64,000 nucleotides of DNA from Neoluteolibacter marinus (lineage in GTDB: Bacteria; Verrucomicrobiota; Verrucomicrobiia; Verrucomicrobiales; Akkermansiaceae): the NCBI RefSeq assembly GCF_014904755.1, contig NZ_JACZFQ010000079.1, forward strand, positions 1 through 64,000, written 5' to 3'. The notes under the pieces are model-generated. The model was not told the origin of the DNA and did no database searches. It saw only the letters and a list, made by a program, of their open reading frames with translations. Numbering within the stretch: the stretch's first letter is position 1; each line of letters opens with the position of its first letter. Made by a program: the position numbers and the translations under genes. Positions 9,390 to 20,992 of this stretch are shown here, in pieces.

Positions 9390-10774
9390 CGGAAAGTTCG
9401 GGTGAAGACCGCCATCTGGCTCGGCGGGCCGTGTTCGGGGTGTTCCTCGCCGAGCCCTTCGTAGCTCACCGCGTAACCATGGTCCGCGGCGACCCGCTCC
9501 GCCCAGTTGCGGAATTCGGCGCGGGTCCATTCGAAGCGGTGGTCGGAGTGGCGAAGCGCGCTGGGTTTCATGGCCTCGAAGAGCGCGTTGTACTCGCGGT
9601 TCGGCGTGGTCACGAAGACCCTGCCCGGCGCGGCGCTGGCAAAGACGACCTGCTCCAGCGAATCGAGGCGGTCGGGATCGAGGTGTTCGATGACCTCGAC
9701 CAATGCGGCGACGTCATGGCCGGTGAGACGGGAATCACGGTAGATGAGGGAGCCGAGGAAAAGCTTCACCCGGCCCTCGCGCCGGGCCGCGGGGATGCGC
9801 TCGAGGCGTTCGTCGGCGATCTCCAGGGCCCGGCTGGAGATGTCCATCCCGCGGATGACCGGGATCCGGGTCTGGCGCAGCAGGCGGGCGACCAGCTTGC
9901 CTTCGCCGCAGCCGAGATCGATGACCGACTTCGGATCGCAGGCCGCGATGCACTCCGCGACGCGGTCGAGGCGGACCTCGTGGAGGGAGATCTTCCGCTC
10001 CACCTCGGGCTCCTTCCCGGCCGCTTCCTCTTCCTCGTCGTCATCGGGTTCGGGGGCCAGCCGTTCCAAGGCTTCGCGGGCGAGGCGCTTCTGGTATTTC
10101 AGGTAGCGGCGGACGATCGATTCGCGTTCCGGATGGTCGCCCAGCCAGCCCTCGCCCTTGGCGAGCAGCTTGTCGATTTCCTCGCGGCCGACCCAGTAGT
10201 GCTTCTCGCGGTCGAGCGCGGGGATCAACACGAAGAGATGCTTGAGAAGGAGGTGCAGCGGGATCTGCGCACGCAGCGTCAGCTCGTGGTAGCGGCTTTC
10301 GCTCCAGGCCGGGAAGGCGGGGTCGAGCGGCAGGCGGTGGCTTGTCACCGTGTAGCCGAGGGGCGCGAAGAGCCGCTCCAGCATCCCGTCGGGGGCCTGG
10401 ACGACCGGGAGCTTCGCCTCGAGTTCGAGCGGGCGGTCGACCAGCTCGGGGCGCTTGGGGCAGCGGCCGTTGAGGGCCGTCCCGAGGATGCGGGAAATCG
10501 CGACCGAGAGGAACGAGGAGGCGGTGTAGGGCCGGTCGTTGACATAGCGGCCGAGCGCCCAGCCGCCATTGCGCGCGCCTTCCGAGCGGACGAGTCCGAC
10601 GGGATCGACCTCGACTGCCAGCACCGCGGTGCATTCCTCCGCCCGGGCGACCGGGTAGAAGACCGTGCCCGTCCCGAAGGCGAGTTCGACCCCATGGCAA
10701 CGGGCCGGATGCTTGTGCAGCAGGTGGCCGAGGTCGGTGGCGTCGGGAGTGCGGTTGGTGATGGAAAGCAGCAC
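9386..10774 (-). CDS. hen1: 3' terminal RNA ribose 2'-O-methyltransferase Hen1
   Basis: A 462-residue bacterial Hen1. I chose the GTG at 10774 because it gives MLLSITNRTPDATDLG, the usual N-terminus of the family, with a short AAGG just upstream. The N-terminal half is the Hen1-specific domain that stimulates Pnkp ligase activity. An acidic linker (DDDEEEE) follows, then a SAM methyltransferase with IDLGCGEG (285-292) and the metal-binding EVIEHLD (E360, E363, H364) plus a downstream HSDH. It marks the 3' end at the break with a 2'-O-methyl group before sealing, protecting the repaired RNA from being cut again. Four-base overlap with pnkp indicates one operon. Confidence 0.93.
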   Translation of the reverse strand: MLLSITNRTPDATDLGHLLHKHPARCHGVELAFGTGTVFYPVARAEECTAVLAVEVDPVGLVRSEGARNGGWALGRYVNDRPYTASSFLSVAISRILGTALNGRCPKRPELVDRPLELEAKLPVVQAPDGMLERLFAPLGYTVTSHRLPLDPAFPAWSESRYHELTLRAQIPLHLLLKHLFVLIPALDREKHYWVGREEIDKLLAKGEGWLGDHPERESIVRRYLKYQKRLAREALERLAPEPDDDEEEEAAGKEPEVERKISLHEVRLDRVAECIAACDPKSVIDLGCGEGKLVARLLRQTRIPVIRGMDISSRALEIADERLERIPAARREGRVKLFLGSLIYRDSRLTGHDVAALVEVIEHLDPDRLDSLEQVVFASAAPGRVFVTTPNREYNALFEAMKPSALRHSDHRFEWTRAEFRNWAERVAADHGYAVSYEGLGEEHPEHGPPSQMAVFTRTFR

Positions 10775-10837
10775 GAGACCTTGGTCTAACTGCTGGGAGA
10801 TCCCGGGCAAGCTCCGGGTGATGGAATTGTCGGCGGG

Positions 10838-11551
10838 CTATTCCGGGTATTTGATATCCGGAGCCTTTCCTTTCCAGAAGGGCTGGCGGGGGTCGAAGAT
10901 CGGCATGCCGTTGGCGATGACGTTGCCGGACTTGTCGATGGGTTCGAAGCGGGCGGAAAAATCAACGCGGAAGATGATGGCCTTGCCTCCGAAGGGTTTT
11001 GGATCAAATCGGGTGGTGCCGGGGATCAACGGACAGACGATGAGCGGTGACTCGGGATCGTCAGTGGACGCCAAGCCGGCGATGTAGGAAAAGGCGCATT
11101 CGCCGGAGGCAAGCGCCGTGGCGTCCGAGGTGAAGATGTTGTCGGGTCTGCGCGAGGTGGTCGCGGTTTTGGCCCAGAAGATCTTCTCCGTTTTTGCTCC
11201 GTTGGCGATGAGCTGACGGAACAGGGCATTGGAACTGTGATCGCCGAGGGTGAGGAGGGTGGCGGTGTCGGCTTTGACCCGGGCCCTCGTGGATCCATCG
11301 GGGTACCGGCCATATTCATCTTCGAATTCGTAGAGGCAGAGTCCGATCTGTTTGGCGTTGCTGATGGCTTCGGTCCTGTCGGGGGCTACACGAGCGCGAA
11401 CCAAACGAGGAAAGAGGATCACGAGCAGAAAATAAGCTACGGAGAAGCCGCCGACCCCATAGATCCACATCATCTTTCGTCGGGAACGCAGGGCTTCCTT
11501 TCCCGGGGGCGGGGCCGGGACGTTGGGTGGCGGCTGGGGCGGGTGATCCAT
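10838..11551 (-). CDS. Pseudopilin-like single-span protein, copy 2
   Basis: A 237-residue paralogue of the gene at 5874-6584: Pro-rich start (MDHPPQPPPNVPAPPP), one membrane span at about residues 28-50, then a helix and EYGRYPDGST, then a body sharing LGDHSSNALFRQL, CAFSYIAGL, CPLIPGTTRFDPKPF and the C-terminal DPRQPFWKGKAPDIK with copy 1. DNA identity is visibly high at the 3' ends but clearly not complete, so the duplication is not recent. It lies 63 bp from the start of hen1 on the same strand and is preceded by the second REPIN-like element. Function unknown; a pseudopilin-like exported role is an inference. Confidence 0.75.
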   Translation of the reverse strand: MDHPPQPPPNVPAPPPGKEALRSRRKMMWIYGVGGFSVAYFLLVILFPRLVRARVAPDRTEAISNAKQIGLCLYEFEDEYGRYPDGSTRARVKADTATLLTLGDHSSNALFRQLIANGAKTEKIFWAKTATTSRRPDNIFTSDATALASGECAFSYIAGLASTDDPESPLIVCPLIPGTTRFDPKPFGGKAIIFRVDFSARFEPIDKSGNVIANGMPIFDPRQPFWKGKAPDIKYPE

Positions 11552-11597
11552 TGGACGAGTTTCGTTGTTGTCGCACGCTGCGACAAGGACGCGGAGC

Positions 11598-11770
11598 GAA
11601 GTAGCGCAACTTTGCAAGTTGCGGATGGGGCGGCCCGCGACTGTTGGACGGCTGGCAACCCGAAATACGGATCATTCTCCCGGAGGCGCTGGTAGCCGGG
11701 GGGATGGTTCGTCGCCAAGTGATGGCGTGCGGCCGCAAGAAGCACGCAACTTGAAAAGTTGCGCTACTTC
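11598..11770. repeat. REPIN-like inverted-repeat element, copy 2
   Basis: Second copy of the element at 6631-6804, with 26-bp arms at 11598-11623 and 11745-11770 that match in inverted orientation at 25 of 26 positions. Each arm has GTAG plus an 8-bp hairpin stem. The interior resembles copy 1 in patches (ggggcggc, ccggaggcgctg, atggttc) at equivalent places. It lies between the pseudopilin-like copy 2 start and the stop of the SNF2 helicase gene. Confidence 0.8.
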
Positions 11771-11778
11771 GCTCCGCG

Positions 11779-15159
<3,381 letters not shown>

Positions 15160-15193
15160 GGCATGGAGGGGTGCTTCGCCGGGGCGAAGGGCT

Positions 15194-17737
15194 TCAGTTG
15201 GCGACGATGTTCACCAGTCGTCCCGGGACGACGATGACCTTGCGGACGGTCTTCCCTTCGATCTGCTCCTTGACCTTCGCCGAGGCGAGGGCGGTGGCTT
15301 CGACGCTGTCCTTGTCGGCGTCCTTGGCGACGGTGATCTTGTCCCGCAGCTTGCCGTTGATCTGGACGACCAGCTCGATCTCATCGGTGACCAGCGCGGC
15401 CTCGTCATGCTCCGGCCACGGCAGGTTGGCGAGCATTTCGGTGCCGCCGAGGCGGGCATGGATCTCCTCGCTGAGATGCGGGGCGAAGGGGTTGAGGACG
15501 TGCAGCAGCATCGTGAACTCCTTGAGCGGAACCACCTCGGCCTGGGTGAAAGCGTTGGTGCAGACCATCATCTGCGAGATCGCGGTGTTGAAGGACATCT
15601 TGGCGATGTCGTCGGTGACCTTCTTGATCGTTTCGTGGACCACCTTGAGCAGCGCCTTGTCGGTGCAGGGGACGTCCTGGATCTTCGAGGACGTGACCCA
15701 TTCGCCGGCCTGGTTCTCCTCGAAGCCGACCCGCCAGACGCGGGCGAGGAAGCGCGAGACGCCCTCGACGCCCTTCATCTGCCAGGGCTTCACCTGGTCG
15801 AGCGGGCCCATAAACATCTCGTAGAGGCGCAGGGCATCGGCGCCGTAGTTCTTCACGACGTCGTCGGGATTGATCACGTTGCCGCGGGACTTCGACATCT
15901 TCTGGCCGTCCTCGCCGAGGATCATGCCCTGGTTGACCAGCTTTTGGAATGGCTCATTGGTCGAGACGTGGCCGAGGTCGTGGAGGACCTTGTGCCAGAA
16001 GCGGGCGTAGAGCAGGTGGAGCACGGCGTGCTCGGTGCCGCCGACGTACAAGTCGACCATGCCGGGCTTGTCGCCGGAGCCCCAGTAGTTCTCGGCGTCC
16101 TTGGAAATGAAGCGGTCGCTGTTACGGGGATCGCAGTAGCGCAGGTAGTACCAGCAGGAACCGGCCCACTGGGGCATGGTGTTGGTCTCGCGGATCGAGC
16201 CGTCGGGCAGCTCGACCCAGTCGCGGGCCTTGCTGAGCAGCGGCTCGGGCGAACCGCTGGGCTTGTAGTCGTCCAGCGGCGGGGCCAGCAGCGGCAGCTC
16301 GGAATCGGCGACCGGGTGGTGTTCGCCGTCCTTCCAGGTCAGCGGGAAGGGCTCGCCCCAGTAGCGCTGGCGGCTGAACAACCAGTCGCGCAGCTTGAAC
16401 TGGATCTTGCGGGTGCCTTTGCCCTCGGACTCCAGCCAGTCGATGATCTTTGCCTTCGCTTCGGCGGTCGGCAGTCCGTCGAGGAAGCCGGAATTGATGG
16501 CGGTGCCGGGATCGGTGTAGCCCTGCCAGTCGGCGTCGCCGTTGGGCTGGACGACCTGGACGATCGGCAAGTCGAACTTCTTCGCGAACTCGAAGTCGCG
16601 CTCGTCGTGCGCGGGCACGGCCATGATCGCGCCGGTGCCGTAGCCCATCATCACGTAGTCGGCGATCCACACGGGGATCTGTTCGCCGTTAACCGGGTTG
16701 GTGGCGTAGGCGCCGGTGAAGACGCCGGACTTGTCCTTGTTCAGCTCGCCGCGCTCCATGTCGGACTTGGTGGCGCAGGCCTTCACGTAGGCCTCGACGG
16801 CATCCTTCTGTTCCGCGGTGGTGATTTCCGCGACATAGGGGTGCTCGGGCGCGAGCACCATGTAGGTGGCACCGAACAGGGTATCAGGACGGGTGGTGAA
16901 GACGGTGACGGTGTGGCCGTCGAGCTGGAAATGGACCTCGGCGCCTTCGGAGCGGCCGATCCAGTTCTTCTGCAGCAGCTTGATGCCTTCCGGCCAGTCG
17001 AGCGGCTCCAGTTCGTCGATCAGGCGCTGGGCATACTTGGTGATGCGCAGCATCCACTGGCGCAGCGGGCGGCGTTCGACGATGTGGCCCTTGCTGCGCC
17101 ACTCCTCGACTTCCTCATTGGCGAGGACGGTGCCGAGGTCGGGCGACCAGTTGACCGGGGCTTCGTGGACGAAAGCCAGGCGGACGGCGTCGATTTGTTC
17201 GCGGGTCCAGCCCTTGGCCTCGAGCTCGGCGACCGGACGGGCCTTGCCGCTTTCCTCGTCGAAATACGAGGAATACAGTTGCAGGAAGATCCACTGGGTC
17301 CAGCGGACGAATTCGGGGTCGGTGGTGGCGACCTCGCGGTCCCAGTCGTAGCCGAAGCCCAGCGACTTCAGCTGGCGCTTGAAGGTGGCGATGTTGGCGA
17401 CGGTGGTGATCGACGGGTGCTGGCCGGTCTTGATCGCGTACTGCTCGGCGGGCAGGCCGAAGGAGTCCCAGCCCATCGGGTGGAGGACATTGAAGCCCTG
17501 GCGGCGCTTGGCGCGGCCGATAATGTCGGTGGCGGTGTAGCCCTCGGGGTGGCCGACGTGGAGGCCGGAACCGGAGGGGTAGGGGAACATGTCGAGGACG
17601 TAGAACTTCGGCTTCGAGGCGTCGAAATCGACATCGCCCGGATTCGGGGTGCGGAAGGTCTTCTCCGAGTCCCAGCGGGCCTGCCACTCGGGCTCGAACT
17701 GGTCGAAGGGGAACGGTTTGCGTTTGTCGGTGGACAT
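15194..17737 (-). CDS. leuS: Leucyl-tRNA synthetase
   Basis: An 847-residue class I aminoacyl-tRNA synthetase charging tRNA-Leu. Visible signatures are HVGH (60-63, the HIGH motif) and KMSKS (613-617), with the bacterial LeuRS segments [27 protein letters not shown] and the CP1 editing-domain region [13 protein letters not shown]. Length matches bacterial LeuRS. The ATG at 17737 gives the usual N-terminus; an in-frame upstream extension reads as noncoding. It is followed by the SNF2 helicase gene 34 bp downstream on the same strand. No T-box or other leader was recognised. Confidence 0.97.
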   Translation of the reverse strand: MSTDKRKPFPFDQFEPEWQARWDSEKTFRTPNPGDVDFDASKPKFYVLDMFPYPSGSGLHVGHPEGYTATDIIGRAKRRQGFNVLHPMGWDSFGLPAEQYAIKTGQHPSITTVANIATFKRQLKSLGFGYDWDREVATTDPEFVRWTQWIFLQLYSSYFDEESGKARPVAELEAKGWTREQIDAVRLAFVHEAPVNWSPDLGTVLANEEVEEWRSKGHIVERRPLRQWMLRITKYAQRLIDELEPLDWPEGIKLLQKNWIGRSEGAEVHFQLDGHTVTVFTTRPDTLFGATYMVLAPEHPYVAEITTAEQKDAVEAYVKACATKSDMERGELNKDKSGVFTGAYATNPVNGEQIPVWIADYVMMGYGTGAIMAVPAHDERDFEFAKKFDLPIVQVVQPNGDADWQGYTDPGTAINSGFLDGLPTAEAKAKIIDWLESEGKGTRKIQFKLRDWLFSRQRYWGEPFPLTWKDGEHHPVADSELPLLAPPLDDYKPSGSPEPLLSKARDWVELPDGSIRETNTMPQWAGSCWYYLRYCDPRNSDRFISKDAENYWGSGDKPGMVDLYVGGTEHAVLHLLYARFWHKVLHDLGHVSTNEPFQKLVNQGMILGEDGQKMSKSRGNVINPDDVVKNYGADALRLYEMFMGPLDQVKPWQMKGVEGVSRFLARVWRVGFEENQAGEWVTSSKIQDVPCTDKALLKVVHETIKKVTDDIAKMSFNTAISQMMVCTNAFTQAEVVPLKEFTMLLHVLNPFAPHLSEEIHARLGGTEMLANLPWPEHDEAALVTDEIELVVQINGKLRDKITVAKDADKDSVEATALASAKVKEQIEGKTVRKVIVVPGRLVNIVAN

Positions 17738-17821
17738 GGGTCGGAACGGCTGAAAGTCGTGGTGCGGAAAGTCTCCGCCGCGGGCCGCGGAACTTGGCGG
17801 AACGGCCTGAGCTTGAAAAGA

Positions 17822-17879
17822 AAAACCCCCGGGCTGCCCCCGGCGGCCGGCTGCCGGGAGGGTCGGAAGCAGGGGTTTT
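17822..17879 (-). terminator. Rho-independent-type terminator, minus strand
   Basis: An outer stem AAAACCCC/GGGGTTTT and an inner CCCGGC/GCCGGG stem, read on the minus strand, end in a T-rich tail (TTTTTCTTTTC). It lies downstream of the degraded small gene at 18068-18420 and upstream of leuS, so it probably insulates leuS. The rest of 17738-18067 holds nothing else recognisable. Confidence 0.65.
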
Positions 17880-18067
17880 GGCCGGCGATCGATGCGGCAC
17901 GCTGCTTGGCCTCGCCCTCCATTTCCGGAGCGCGAAGCCTCGGTCCCAGACGGTACCGTGGGCTTGCTCGCCCGGGTGGACAAGGTGGGGTGGAGGGTGG
18001 TTGAGTTGCGGGTGATTGATAACCAGCAAGTCGTTGTTCCCGGGTGCGTTGCCAGCCCTTCGCCGCC

Positions 18068-18420
18068 GGCCTAGTCGGCTTCCTCAACTTGGACGGGGAA
18101 GAAGAGCTCGGACGGCTCGCCGCTCAGGCCAATGCTGACGCGAGTGGTTCCGGGGACCGGCGTGTCGCGCTGGGGGGGCAGGGTCCGTCGGTGCCAGCGG
18201 GCTCGACGCCGGAGTCGTCATTGGCGGTGCTGTTGCCGCCGACGCCGCTGTCCCAGTTTTGCCACGACGTGACGGTGTCCCAGCTGGTCTGTTTGGTCTG
18301 CTCGCTTTCGAAGCTGCCATTGTGATGCGTGGCATCGATGAGGACTTCATCGGCGAGCAGCGCTGGAGCGCCGGAGGCGAGGAGGAAGACGGAAAGCGGA
18401 TGACGATATGCAGCTTGCAT
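18068..18420 (-). pseudogene. Frameshifted small exported protein
   Basis: The ATG at 18420 begins a signal peptide (MQAAYRHPLSVFLLASG...ALLADE), followed by NGSFE and a W-rich segment (TSWDTVTSWQNWDSG) and DDSGVEPAGTDG, resembling the N-terminal region of verrucomicrobial LamG/PEP-CTERM-type exported proteins. At a run of seven C on the minus strand (18172-18178) the frame degenerates and stops at 18124. Shifting frame there gives a sensible continuation, RTLPPQRDTPVPGTTRVSIGL...SELFFPVQVEEAD, to a TAG at 18068. Either a pseudogene remnant, a phase-variable homopolymer, or a sequencing error. About 116 residues if corrected. Confidence 0.55.
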
Positions 18421-18470
18421 GAGTGTCGTGGGTGGCGTCGTTGAGGCCGAGGGTGGCAACTCGAGAAGCC

Positions 18471-20855
18471 CTAGTTGAGCGGGCTGTAATCGACGCGCAG
18501 GCGGGTGAAGCACTGCGAACCCGTGTCCGGAATGTGGGCGGTTGTCCCGGAGCCGCCGTTGGCGAAGATGACCCCTTCGGTGAACCAATCCTGCAGGTTG
18601 GTGCTGTACTCGACGGTGTAGCTGCAGTCGTTGCGGGCCGCCTGGTAGGTCAACTGGAGTTCGCCGGCGTTGATGCTGGCTTGAGGGAGGTCGGCGGGGG
18701 TGGCATCCGCCACCGGGATGCCGAGCGCATAGAGCATGAGGTAGGCGGCACCCGTCGCGGGATGGGTTTGCTCCAGGTCCTGGTCATGGGCAAGTCCCTG
18801 CTCGAGCGACCAATCGGCGTGCGGGGTGTTCAGCGGGTTGATTACCTGAGTGAGGGAATCGTCGTAGGAGGCGCCGAAGCCGGTAGCCCCGCTGAAGTAG
18901 TAAAGGGTCAGGTCGGGGTGACTGCCCTCGAAATTGGCTCCGTCGCCGGGGTCCGGGGCATTGCCGTGGAACAGCACGGAGATGAGGTTTTCACAATCGA
19001 AGAAACATTCGCCGTGGAACTCGATGAGTGAGGCGGGGAGTTCGACGTGGCGAAGCGAGGAGGTTTCCTCAAAGGCGGTCGAGGAGATGGTCTCAAGCCC
19101 CGCCGGCAGGCTGAGGGTCTCGAAGCCGCATTCGCCAAAGGCAGAGCTACCGATGATCTTCAGGCCGCTTCCGAACCGGATGGAGCGCAGATTGTAGCAT
19201 TGGGTGAAGGCCTGGGAGCCGATCTGGGTGAGGTCGTCGGGGAGTGAAACGGATTCCAGGAGGTCCATGTGCCCGAAGCATTCTTCGGGGATGTTGGTGG
19301 TGCCGGGGATGAGCAGCGATTTGATGGAATCGCAGTTTCTGAATGAGAAAGATCCGAAGGTGACGGTGTCTGAGCTGAAGGTGGGATTCCCCAGCGAGAG
19401 GCAGCCGTCAAAGGCGTAGTCGCCGAAGCTGGTGACCGCATCGAGGTTGATGGTGGTGAGTTGCGTGCAACCGGCGAAGGCGAAGGCGCCGAGCTCGGTG
19501 AGGCTGGCAGGCAGGGTGAGCTGAGGCAGGGCCGGGCAGTTCCGACATGCGCTGTCGGGCAGGGCAGTGAGGTTGCCCGGCAGCTGGATGCCGGTCAGCG
19601 CGGGGTTGCTTCTGAAACATCCTTCGCCGAGGGAAGTCACCGTGCCGGTAAAGGTGATGGCTTCCAGCATGTTGCAGTTGGCGAGTGCGTCGGCTCCCAC
19701 GCTGCTGATGGCGTGTCCGGCGGCGAAGTTGGTGACGAAGTTGCGGTTGTTGAAGGCATTGTCAGCGATGGACGTGATGGCCGGTGAGAGGACGTAGTCA
19801 CCGGCGAAGGCGGGGCTGACGAACAGCAGGGTGGAAAGTGAGGTATCGGTGACCTCCAGTCCGCTGGCACTCATCGTTGTGTGGCCGGGGGCGGTGGCGA
19901 TCTGGAGCAATGAGCTGCAGCCGATTAGCTCGGCTCCGTCCAGGCTCAGCAAGCCGCTGCCGATGGTCAGAGAGGGCAGGAGGGCGCAGTTCTGCAACGC
20001 TCCGGAGACAATGGAGGTGACGCTGTCCGGAATGACGTAGGCCGTGTCGCGGCCGCGGGGAAGGTCGATCAGCTGGCTGAGGGCGGCATCGTAGAGCACA
20101 TGATCGACAACCTGATAGGTGGAGCTTCCGGCCGCCAGGTTGAGGGTGGTCAGGCCCGGAAGACTCTGCAGAGCGGTGGAAACATTGGTGAGCGAGGCGG
20201 GCAGGTTGAGGGTGGCGAGTGCGCTGCATCCATCAAAGGCCACGGGCTCAAGGGTAGTGGTGCCCTCCTCGAAGGTGACGCTGGTCAGGCCAGTGCAATC
20301 CTCGAAGCAATGGAAGGGAATGGTTTTGACGGATCCCGGGATGGTAATGCTTTGCAGGCTTTCGCAGGTGTCAAAGGCGTAGCGTTCGAGGGTCTTGATC
20401 CCGTTGTGCAGGTGGACCGTTTGCAGGTCGTGGCAATAGAGAAAGACGTAGGAGGTGACCTTCGTGACCTTTGGAGGGAAGGTGAAACTCGTCAGTGCGG
20501 TGCAGTTTCGGAAGGCGTGCCTGTCAATGGTTGTGACACTGTCGGGGAGGACGATTTGTTCGAGGGCGGTGCAACTTTGGAAGCCGTAGGATCCGATGCT
20601 TGTCACACCATCCGGGATGGTGATCCTGATGATCTGATTGCACAGGAAGAACGAGTCCTTTGCCAGAACTGTGACAGGCAAGCCCTCGATGGTGGCCGGG
20701 ACGGAAACGTCGCCACTCACGGAGACATTGCAGTCGGTGATGGTGATGCTGCTGCCGTTGCTGGTGTAGCTCAGGTCGCTCAGCGCGATCTCGGTCTGGG
20801 CGTGGACGATTCCGTGAAGGCAAAGAAGCAGGGCGGGCAGGGTGAATTTCTTCAT
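18471..20855 (-). CDS. Exported BspA-type leucine-rich repeat protein
   Basis: A 794-residue exported protein. Signal peptide MKKFTLPALLLCLHGIVHAQ, with start ATG at 20855. It contains more than fifteen LRR_5 (BspA/Treponema-type) repeats of about 23 residues with the pattern sIgsyAFxxCtaLxxIxLPdsVtxI, for example SIGSYGFQSCTALEQIVLP. The C-terminus switches to a beta-type region with YTVEYSTNLQDWF and ends CFTRLRVDYSPLN, a pattern shared with other exported proteins here. BspA-type proteins are surface proteins in adhesion or protein-protein contact. The ligand is unknown. It is a separate transcription unit from the subtilase upstream (138 bp gap), though on the same strand. Confidence 0.85.
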   Translation of the reverse strand: MKKFTLPALLLCLHGIVHAQTEIALSDLSYTSNGSSITITDCNVSVSGDVSVPATIEGLPVTVLAKDSFFLCNQIIRITIPDGVTSIGSYGFQSCTALEQIVLPDSVTTIDRHAFRNCTALTSFTFPPKVTKVTSYVFLYCHDLQTVHLHNGIKTLERYAFDTCESLQSITIPGSVKTIPFHCFEDCTGLTSVTFEEGTTTLEPVAFDGCSALATLNLPASLTNVSTALQSLPGLTTLNLAAGSSTYQVVDHVLYDAALSQLIDLPRGRDTAYVIPDSVTSIVSGALQNCALLPSLTIGSGLLSLDGAELIGCSSLLQIATAPGHTTMSASGLEVTDTSLSTLLFVSPAFAGDYVLSPAITSIADNAFNNRNFVTNFAAGHAISSVGADALANCNMLEAITFTGTVTSLGEGCFRSNPALTGIQLPGNLTALPDSACRNCPALPQLTLPASLTELGAFAFAGCTQLTTINLDAVTSFGDYAFDGCLSLGNPTFSSDTVTFGSFSFRNCDSIKSLLIPGTTNIPEECFGHMDLLESVSLPDDLTQIGSQAFTQCYNLRSIRFGSGLKIIGSSAFGECGFETLSLPAGLETISSTAFEETSSLRHVELPASLIEFHGECFFDCENLISVLFHGNAPDPGDGANFEGSHPDLTLYYFSGATGFGASYDDSLTQVINPLNTPHADWSLEQGLAHDQDLEQTHPATGAAYLMLYALGIPVADATPADLPQASINAGELQLTYQAARNDCSYTVEYSTNLQDWFTEGVIFANGGSGTTAHIPDTGSQCFTRLRVDYSPLN

Positions 20856-20992
20856 GGGGAGCTTGAGCGGAAGCGCCGGACCCGCGGGAATGCCGGCGAC
20901 CCGACGACGTGGAGCAGCTTGCATCGACGGAAGCTTGGAGAATGTTGGGGTTCTCATGATGGCGCTGGTTTGTTGGGCGTTGATCCTTCCTC

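Noticed and set aside
7830-9464. Open frame antisense to pnkp
   Set aside because: No protein-like composition; pnkp motifs are on the opposite strand.
5874-11551. The duplicated pseudopilin-like genes as an insertion sequence
   Set aside because: No transposase, no target-site duplication seen; encoded proteins look like membrane pseudopilin-type proteins.
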